From Isoetes taiwanensis (lineage: Eukaryota; Streptophyta; Lycopodiopsida; Isoetales; Isoetaceae): a DNA stretch of 64,000 nt. Shown piece after piece: positions 57,642 to 64,000 of the stretch. The DNA is taken from contig JAJEKV010000001.1 in NCBI GenBank assembly GCA_021234155.1, forward strand, positions 28,535,768 through 28,599,767. The letters run 5' to 3'. Each line of letters begins with the position of its first letter. The first letter of the stretch is position 1. The notes below the pieces were generated by a model that worked only from the letters and a program-made list of their open reading frames with translations, did not search any database and was not told where the DNA came from. The position numbers and the translations under genes are program-made.

Positions 57642-58790
57642 TTGGCGACACTGCTGGCGCCTCGGGAATTGGAGCCTAACTCGATGGATGAGGCAGAGGA
57701 CTACTCCTCTGCTATTCTCCAGAGTTTGATTCCTTCTGTTCTCGAGCCCCAAGCCGTGCTAATTGTCAGGGCTTGGATCAATTGTGCCAGCAGAAACAGT
57801 GCGACCGAAGGTTTTTTTAGATTTAGGAAAAATAGTGACAGTGATCTTTTGGCAGTTCTCTCATTCCATTGAAAGGCGAGTTCTTGTTGAAGGTGCTAAC
57901 AGATTAGGATTTCTTGAGACTGTTGTAAGAAATCCCGACTTTGTAGACAACCTCGTCATCCTCCAAGCCGTTCCCAGTGTCATTCGTTTAACTTGCAAAA
58001 TTTTTGGCCTTTAGACTCGCCAAGAACTTGCTCTTGACCCGGGTATTCATCTCTGCCTTGTTTACAATGAGGCCTAAGCAAACTGTAGCAAGAGGGGAGT
58101 CCAGTGCGGGAAGGTTCCTGGCTGAACCCAAAGACTCCGATCCCATCACTAAAGATTATCAAGATTGGAAGATTATTCTTGATCTGGAACAAAGGAACGA
58201 CCTTGCATGTCAGGTAATGCGAGATCTTATTGTCACCTTCGACATTATCCGGGACCAACAAATTGCCTCCATCAACTGCATGGGCTTAAGCAAAGAGGGC
58301 CAGATCCTATTGTGCCAAGAACAAATTCGAAGGCTCGAAAGGCAATATGCTGATGGGAATGCCAGTGATAAGGACCTCGTCTGAAATATGATTCAGAAAC
58401 TTCAGGAGCTCGATTCCTTTTGTACCAAATGATCCGAGTCAAGACAGGCCACTCTAAGGACGACTGCTGCAGCTTAAAGAATCAAATCTTCAAAAAAGAC
58501 CATGGCTGAGCTGCTGCAAAAAACCAAAGATATGGCGCAAGAATTGGAACTCATGGAATGGAAATCCAATGCCTCATTTAGGCTTGTTCGGATCTGGAAG
58601 AATGCAGATGATCACAAGATTGTCGAGTACAAGGCTAAATTTAAAGAACACAAGCTCTTGCCCCTTGCTGCTCAGAAACTCAAAGGCATCTCAGTGGACC
58701 CTGAAACCATCCTTCAGAAGCTGGAGCCCACCAAGATTTGTATTATCAGCGATTAGAATGGTTACTTCAACTGTCGTGTTGTCACAAATT
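57642..58790 (+). pseudogene. Decayed reading frame in phase with LINE ORF1
   Basis: From 58004 to 58784 the plus strand reads in the same phase as the LINE ORF1 at 58814, interrupted only by about four stop codons. It gives a Lys/Glu/Gln-rich, probably coiled-coil protein (QEQIRRLERQYADGNAS; LLQKTKDMAQELELMEWK) and then a small Cys cluster (FNCRVVTNCPCPN). Upstream, 57642-58010 gives two more coding-like frames (GANRLGFLETVVRNPDFVDN). No family is recognised. It may be a long N-terminal part of the LINE's first protein or an older gene next to it. Confidence 0.45.
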
Positions 58791-58813
58791 GCCCCTGCCC
58801 CAACTACACCAAG

Positions 58814-59755
58814 TTGGCCAGCCAAAACATGGACAAGAATATGACAAAGGTCTCCAACTTGCAGCTGAGCTCCAGAGTTCCAACTTTGGGCAAATATGAC
58901 AAACTAAACGGTACTTTGTCTTTTAAGAATGTTCTTCTGAATTCTTCTTTGCATGGTGGTGTGGTCCCTGCTAAGGAAAATGAATATAATATTAACAAAA
59001 AGGGTCATACGCTTGATTTGTTTAATATTGTTGACAGGGCTGCTAAAAATAGATATGCTAACAATGGTATTCTTATTCACTTTTCCTTAGCTTGCCCTGA
59101 TATTGATAGTGTCAAGCAATGGCTCAACAGGGTGATCCATATCCCCATTCTTTCCATTCTCAAGCTGGACAGTAGGACTTACCAGATTCTGTGCATAGAT
59201 GCCCTCCATAGGAACATGCTTCTTACCAGAAAAATTTCTAACATTGCTGGTTGCAAGGCCTACATTATGAAGTGGAACCCTCTTTTTATTTACAATAATC
59301 ATGACAGGATTGCCACCTCCACATGGATTTCTTGCCCTAACCTTCCCCCTGTCTACTGGACTCAAAGTCACCTTAGTGCTATTGGCAATTACTTAGGGGA
59401 AGTCATCCAAGTCTCCATTCCTCAAACTGATTTCCCTTCCATTTGCATAATCAAGGAAATTAATTCTGCTTGGGATCAATACATTGAGACTAAGATTGAT
59501 CAAGGCACCTTCCTGGATGTCTTTATAACTTATTCTAAAACCCCAGTCAGAAAGCAAAATAATCAGGATAATTCTAAAACTGCCTCTGACAAAGGGAACA
59601 ATCAGGATAATTCCAAAATTGATTTTGACAAAGAGAAGAATCCTATGAAAGCCCCTGCTGCTAAACAGGTTAAGCAGATTTGGGTCAAGAAGACCACTTA
59701 CAATAAAGAGCCTATTCTGGAAATCAAGGAAATTAACGAGGATGATGGTGGCTAG
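58814..59755 (+). CDS. LINE ORF1 protein (DUF4283-like)
   Basis: This uninterrupted 313-codon frame is the nucleic-acid-binding first protein of a plant L1-type LINE. The central part has the pattern of the plant DUF4283 family: MKWNPLF, then TWISCPNLPPVYW, then LSAIGNYLGEVIQV. The C-terminal third is Asn/Asp/Lys-rich with a short internal duplication (QDNSK twice). No CCHC zinc knuckle is visible. The frame may originally have started further upstream, because the preceding 800 bp is in phase. ORF2 starts about 400 bp downstream. Confidence 0.7.
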   Translation: MASQNMDKNMTKVSNLQLSSRVPTLGKYDKLNGTLSFKNVLLNSSLHGGVVPAKENEYNINKKGHTLDLFNIVDRAAKNRYANNGILIHFSLACPDIDSVKQWLNRVIHIPILSILKLDSRTYQILCIDALHRNMLLTRKISNIAGCKAYIMKWNPLFIYNNHDRIATSTWISCPNLPPVYWTQSHLSAIGNYLGEVIQVSIPQTDFPSICIIKEINSAWDQYIETKIDQGTFLDVFITYSKTPVRKQNNQDNSKTASDKGNNQDNSKIDFDKEKNPMKAPAAKQVKQIWVKKTTYNKEPILEIKEINEDDGG

Positions 59756-60155
59756 GGGAATGCAGTACATCATTTGAGAAGGTTCCAAACAACAAGAAAA
59801 TTAGCAAGGATGATGGAGGTCAGGGGGATACATTAATTGATGAGGATCCAAATAATAATATTTGGCCTTTCACCATTGCCCCCTCAGTACTAATGACTCA
59901 AATTATGAAATTCCTCCTGCCATTAAAGTTAACACAGTGGTGCAGTATATTCATGCCGATGCGGAGTTTTGGAACTATAGGAGTGACACTTCCAACACAT
60001 CCAGTCCCAAATATATCGAGTATGATGAAATCTTGGATTCTAAAGACAATGAAAATTGGAAAGATGTCTCTTATAGTAAGAAAAAGCAAGGTAAGCATAA
60101 CAACCCTCAGTCAGCTAGAAAAAGCTCTATGGCCCATAAAAAAAACTGTTTTTTT

Positions 60156-60430
60156 ATGGATATTAACATCAGATGCCTCTCTTGGAATCTCCAAGGCATT
60201 AATTCCAATGCCAAAAGTGATCAGCTAAAGGTTTGTCTCTCCTCTATTAATTGTGATATTATTCTTCCAGGAGCACAAACTTCATGATGATGGTTTTGAT
60301 GTTTTGATTCCTAAAGTTCTCCCTCCTAACTTTAAGTTGTGGGCTATAAAAGTAAATAACAGCTCTGCAGGGATCTCTCTTGCCTGAAGGGAAAGCATCA
60401 ATCTCTCCAATATTCAGATGATACATGACA
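60156..60430 (+). pseudogene. LINE ORF2 endonuclease, N-terminal part
   Basis: ATG at 60156 is followed by NIRCLSWNLQGINS, the opening of an apurinic/apyrimidinic-type (EEP) endonuclease. A one-base shift near 60270 brings QEHKLHDDGF into frame, carrying the catalytic Glu. The gene is cut at 60430 by the copia-type insertion and resumes at 62722. Confidence 0.85.
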
Positions 60431-60747
60431 TGTCAAGGTTGCACCAAAAAAGGGAGAGAAGGGGATGCACACCGATATCCGAGAGCGCAAGCTCCCAAAA
60501 CAAAGGCAAAATGGAATTGTATTCAATATTGTATATCAATACAGAAGTACAATGACATAAACAAAACGGTGATACTAAGAATAGTATTATCCGTTCAACC
60601 ACCGCCCACTAATAACTGCCGTTACTTAGTTAGGTCGGTGCTCAGTGCTGATAAGTGCTTAGTCAGCACCTATGTGCTGAGTGCTGTCAGTGCTGTGACA
60701 TCACGTCTAGCAGCAAGATGGTGATCTCGATATCATATATCTCGACA
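60431..60747 (-). repeat. 3' LTR of the copia-type element
   Basis: Ends TGTC...GACA. It contains several GTGCTGA/AGTGCT words. Almost identical to 62400-62716. Confidence 0.95.
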
Positions 60748-60760
60748 CTCCTCCTTGATG
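60748..60760 (-). other. Polypurine tract of the copia-type element
   Basis: Minus-strand CATCAAGGAGGAG lies directly before the 3' LTR. Confidence 0.7.
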
Positions 60761-60829
60761 AGAGATCGCCATCTCCATGCTCAGCCTCCTCCTCCTGGAG
60801 ATAAGATCTGAATCTTGGTCAAGGCTTGC

Positions 60830-61894
60830 TTAATCAGGGTCATCCGAAAAGCTCAAAAACCAAGTTTGCATGAAGAAATCAGCTCTATTCTCTCTGGTAG
60901 GTAAATAGACCTGCTGATCAACCACTGCATCAGGAACAATAAGGCGATAGAGTTTGTCTTTGATATCCATAGTTGTTTTGCCAAGAGGAACATGAAAATT
61001 ATTTCCATGCATAGCCTCGATATAGGCAATAGAAGCATCAGATATGAGTACTTCGTTAAGACTTATGGATTCAATAACCACAAATGCAGCTACTCCAACA
61101 ATGCTAGGTCGGAATTCTCCATGAAAATCAAACCTTAGTACCTTCGCTTGACCTTGATCAAGTGTTGCTAGAAGTAAAGAGTCAACTGCTCCTCCTTGCT
61201 TTGGAATCATAATTATATATGATGCATATTCAACTCCTTCACAATCAAGTGAATTAAGATCTCCTCCTTGATCTGGAAATAGAAAAGAGTTGAGTGCCAT
61301 AACAGGTGCTGGAAGTGTTGGAAGTGCTGTAAGTGCTGGAAGTTTCTGTAATCCGAACAGAAAAATCAGTTGATCAGGTGTTAGAACCTGAGTGCCTCCT
61401 TGCATAAACGCCGCCAAAGTATCAGAAATGAATGCCACTTGATGAAGTGTCGCTACATTGCCTGAAAATGGGGAGATGAAGGCCACATCAAGATATCCTA
61501 GCTCAATGGCTGAGGTATCTATTAATTCTTGCTTCGAAAGTGCTGGAATATCAGAAATTGGCATCCATTTATTGGGTGCTACTGCATCGTCTGATATCCA
61601 GAAAGTAGAAGGATCTAAATCCACTACTTCATGCTTAATAGGAAGAGATAATCTGCTGCCAATGTGCTTCTCCTCCTCATCGTGCTCATCCCTATTTAGG
61701 ATATATTGAGTCTTCGAATGCCCTGCTGCAAAGAGAGTGGCATGATTATCTTTACCTGCATCTTGCCTCATCATGATCTCCTCCTTAATAGAAGTGATTG
61801 CTTGATGGAAGCCCATATCTTTGTCTTGCATGAAGCTGCTGCACAAGAAATCAAATGCATTAGGTAATGACCTGAGGAAGAAAAATAGTTGCAT
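60830..61894 (-). CDS. Gag C-terminus fused to an unknown ORF and an RNase H tail
   Basis: An uninterrupted 354-codon frame. The first 60 codons continue Gag (LRSLPNAFDF, then TSIKEEIMM). The next roughly 240 codons match nothing I recognise. They are acidic and rich in Leu/Ala/Ile, with WISDDAVAPNKWMPISDIP near the start and repeated DQGG/KQGG words. The last 40 codons look like the end of copia RNase H (YLPTRENRADFFMQTW). All of protease, integrase and RT is absent. The frame is either a residue of internal deletion or a novel element-encoded protein. Confidence 0.6.
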   Translation of the reverse strand: MQLFFFLRSLPNAFDFLCSSFMQDKDMGFHQAITSIKEEIMMRQDAGKDNHATLFAAGHSKTQYILNRDEHDEEEKHIGSRLSLPIKHEVVDLDPSTFWISDDAVAPNKWMPISDIPALSKQELIDTSAIELGYLDVAFISPFSGNVATLHQVAFISDTLAAFMQGGTQVLTPDQLIFLFGLQKLPALTALPTLPAPVMALNSFLFPDQGGDLNSLDCEGVEYASYIIMIPKQGGAVDSLLLATLDQGQAKVLRFDFHGEFRPSIVGVAAFVVIESISLNEVLISDASIAYIEAMHGNNFHVPLGKTTMDIKDKLYRLIVPDAVVDQQVYLPTRENRADFFMQTWFLSFSDDPD

Positions 61895-62349
61895 CGATTG
61901 TGAGATCTGATTTTTTCTCCAAAAGCTTCAATCTGCTGGAAGGCGTGCTTCATGCGATCTTGGTCAAGACTCTCGATCTCTTTCCAGTGCATATTCGCCG
62001 CTTCAGCATGCAAATGCCCAATCATATGGGTCTTTTGGTCATGCTTCTCAATGAGAGCATGCCACAAATCGTGGCTATTCTCTTGCTGGAACTCATCAAG
62101 AATAGAGTCAGCTAAAGAGAGCCCGATATATGCCATTGCCTTGTCATCTCGGCGCTGCCAAACATGCAAATCAGCAATATTTTTGGCATCCGGTGCACGT
62201 TCTTGGCCATTGACAATTCCCCAAACTCCTTCATCTTTGAGAATGAAGATCATTCCGCTTTTCCATTGCTGGAAACCTGTGCCGTCAAAGATTTGAATCG
62301 CATGACCGCTAGGGAAGGTAATCTGGTTGTAGCTTGCATCCTTCTCCAT
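61771..62349 (-). CDS. Copia-type Gag, N-terminal and middle part
   Basis: The 192-codon frame starts at ATG 62349, about 40 nt inside the primer-binding site. It has the copia Gag pattern: FDGTGFQQWKSGM near the start, DDKAMAYIGLSLAD, then LWHALIEKH. The true reading leaves this frame near an A-run at about 61915 and continues in the overlapping frame below 61894 (LRSLPNAFDF). The last 40 or so codons here are therefore probably not native. Gag would build the particle. The usual zinc knuckle is not seen. Confidence 0.8.
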   Translation of the reverse strand: MEKDASYNQITFPSGHAIQIFDGTGFQQWKSGMIFILKDEGVWGIVNGQERAPDAKNIADLHVWQRRDDKAMAYIGLSLADSILDEFQQENSHDLWHALIEKHDQKTHMIGHLHAEAANMHWKEIESLDQDRMKHAFQQIEAFGEKIRSHNRCNYFSSSGHYLMHLISCAAASCKTKIWASIKQSLLLRRRS

Positions 62350-62387
62350 TGCTGTGTTGATCTTGAATCAATCTCAGCACACCTAGT

Positions 62388-62399
62388 GCTCTGATACCA
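62388..62399 (-). other. Primer-binding site, initiator tRNA-Met
   Basis: Minus-strand TGGTATCAGAGC, the classic plant copia primer-binding site, lies immediately beside the LTR. Confidence 0.92.
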
Positions 62400-62716
62400 T
62401 GTCAAGGTTGCACCAAGAAAGGGAGAGAAGGGGATGCACACCGATATCCGAGAGCGCAAGCTCCCAAAACAAAGGCAAAATGGAATTGTATTCAATATTG
62501 TATATCAATACAGAAGTACAATGATATAAACAAAACGGTGATACTAAGAATAGTATTAGCCGTTCAACCACCGCCCACTAATAACTGCCATTACTTAGTT
62601 AGGTCGGTGCTCAGTGCTGATAAGTGCTTAGTCAGCACCTATGTGCTGAGTGCTGTCAGTGCTGTGACATCACGTCTAGCAGCAAGATGGTGATCTCGAT
62701 ATCATATATCTCGACA
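62400..62716 (-). repeat. 5' LTR of the copia-type element
   Basis: Partner of 60431-60747. The adjoining primer-binding site identifies it as the 5' LTR. Confidence 0.95.
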
Positions 62717-63240
62717 TGACAATGGTGGTAGATGGCAGGTTCATGGAGATATTGGTAATACTAGGTTTGCTTTTCTTAACATATATGCTTTCAACCAGCC
62801 TGGGGATAGATTTCCTTTTTGGGATACTATCAGAAATAGTCTTAGTTATGTTCCCTATGATGAATGTATCATGGCTGGTGACTTTAATATGGTTACCCAT
62901 AGATATATGAGGAGTACCAATTTCAGATCTTTATCTAATCAAGAGCAGAACTCTTGGTCTCACCTCATTTCCAGTCATAATCTAAAGGTTGCTAGATCTC
63001 AGCCTAACCAATTCAGTTGGTTTAATAGGAGGTATGATGATCCCATTTACTGTCTTCATGACAGATTTTATCTAAGTGAGAATCTTTGGAATGCTGCCAA
63101 TAGAGTGTCTCTAATCTCAGTGGTTTCACTCTCTCTGATCATTTCCCCCAGCTTATCGAGATAAGAGGCAACCCAAATCTTTCTAAGAGAAACTCTTTTT
63201 TCAAACTTAATACTAACCTCTTCATATGGATTTTTTGGAT
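62717..63240 (+). pseudogene. LINE ORF2 endonuclease, C-terminal part
   Basis: Resumes the gene interrupted at 60430: FLNIYAFN, MAGDFNMVTHR (catalytic Asp and Asn), FSWFNRRYDDPI, and a frame change near SLISVVSLSDHFP (the SDH motif). Stops and frame changes show it was already decaying or decayed after the insertion. Confidence 0.85.
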
Positions 63241-64000
63241 AGTTTTGAGCATGTTTGGAACAGGATTCCTAAACCTATATCTCAGTATGGTTGGATGGAT
63301 TGGTGGGTCAGATCTGCCAAAAATATCAAGAACTGGCTCAAGACTTGAGATAAACAGGTTCATTATCAGGAGATGAGACATCTAGAGAATCTGAGGCTTC
63401 AACTCCCGCAAGCCCTTCCTGACCAGCAAAATGAAATCAAGATTCAGATTGAAAGGGAAGAAATCAAAATTGCCAATAGTTGGAAGCTTAAAGCTAAAAT
63501 TAAGGAGCTTAAGGATGATGAGCGTGCTAGTTCAAAATATTTCTTCATCAAAGCCAAGGGTGAACAGAAAAGGAATCATATTTATAATATCCTAATGGAT
63601 GGCTCTACTATTTCTGAAGATTATGAACTTGAGAAGGCTGCCACCACATTTCACTAGGATTATGGGTACTGCCCCAAATGCAACTGAAGCTCAAATGCTA
63701 GATTTTATCAAAATCCAGCCCCAGGTTGACAATCAACAGAATGACATCATGACTGCTCCCTTCACTCAAGATGAGCTTTGGTGCAACATTAAAGAAATGG
63801 AAAATGGTAAAACTCTTGGACCTGATGGTTTGCCTGTTGAATTTTTCAAAAAGACTTGGGGGATTATTGGCTCTACCATTACTAACATCTGTAATGAGTT
63901 TTCTCTCTAGAACTTTGGATTGCAGGATAAACACAAGCTTCATCACTCTTATTCCAAAGATAGATGAGCCCAATTCCTTCTCTGACTATAGGCCAATCTC
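63241..64000 (+). pseudogene. LINE ORF2 linker and start of reverse transcriptase
   Basis: A charged linker (63373-63657, KIANSWKLKAKIKELKDDER, then KYFFIKAKGEQKRNHI) leads to the RT entry motifs: ENGKTLGPDGLPVEFFKKTW (about 63798-63857) and, after a frameshift, ITLIPKIDEPNSFSDYRPIS at the window end. The gene continues past 64000. Confidence 0.88.

Larger units (their letters stand above)
60426..62721 (-). mobile_element. Complete copia-type LTR element with gag only (TR-GAG-like)
   Basis: Two 317-bp LTRs (60431-60747, 62400-62716) both start TGTCAAGG and end CTCGACA. They differ at about four positions and are flanked by the 5-bp duplication TGACA (60426-60430, 62717-62721). A primer-binding site matching initiator tRNA-Met abuts the right LTR and a purine tract abuts the left one, so the element reads on the minus strand. 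It carries gag and a second ORF but no protease, integrase or reverse transcriptase. It is therefore young and non-autonomous, inserted in a LINE endonuclease gene. Confidence 0.93.

Overview
This is plant nuclear DNA that is almost entirely transposable elements. Only one ordinary host gene can be supported: a single-exon non-specific lipid-transfer-protein-like gene on the minus strand near 32.2-32.5 kb. The evidence for a land plant is that gene, plant-type Ty3/gypsy elements (one with a chromodomain), a copia element primed by initiator tRNA-Met, plant-type L1 LINEs with the zf-RVT tail, and spliceosomal intron-like gaps in decayed genes. The species cannot be named from the sequence. A large, repeat-rich genome such as a fern or gymnosperm would fit, but that is a guess.

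Layout. 0-3.5 kb: a Ty3/gypsy gag-protease region on the minus strand with an internal 1.5 kb tandem duplication. 3.5-5.4 kb: a 5'-truncated LINE with a poly-A tail. 5.4-11.7 kb: no gene seen. 11.7-17.8 kb: a complete non-coding LTR retrotransposon (paired LTRs, 5-bp target duplication) carrying a composite element and a foldback element. 18.8-22.1 kb: remains of a second LINE family. 22.6-25.1 kb: a decayed DDE-like transposase-type gene on the minus strand. 25.4-30.6 kb: an unrecognised, heavily mutated multi-exon gene and a 139-bp satellite. 32.2-32.5 kb: the lipid-transfer protein gene. 32.9 kb and 41.3-41.7 kb: long hairpins with GC-rich tips. 33.8-34.9 kb: a second copy of the first LINE. 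38.4-40.2 kb: a second copy of the composite plus foldback arrangement. 42.5-48.0 kb: a chromovirus with one LTR. 48.0-49.3 kb: another LINE fragment. 49.3-51.1 kb: a related LTR running into a 19-bp minisatellite. 51.5-54.3 kb: pol of another gypsy element. 57.6-64.0 kb: a LINE (ORF1, endonuclease, start of reverse transcriptase) split by a young, complete copia-type element that keeps only gag and an unknown ORF.

Interactions. None of the mobile elements looks able to move alone. The non-coding LTR element has the same 19-nt primer-binding site as the gypsy element at the left edge, so that family may once have mobilised it. The copia-type element has near-identical LTRs and an intact target duplication but no protease, integrase or reverse transcriptase, so it must have been moved by a partner elsewhere. 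The nested insertions give a relative order: the LINE at 58.8-64 kb is older than the copia-type element inside it.

All calls were made by eye from the sequence and translated frames, without database searches. Boundaries without LTR or poly-A evidence are approximate.
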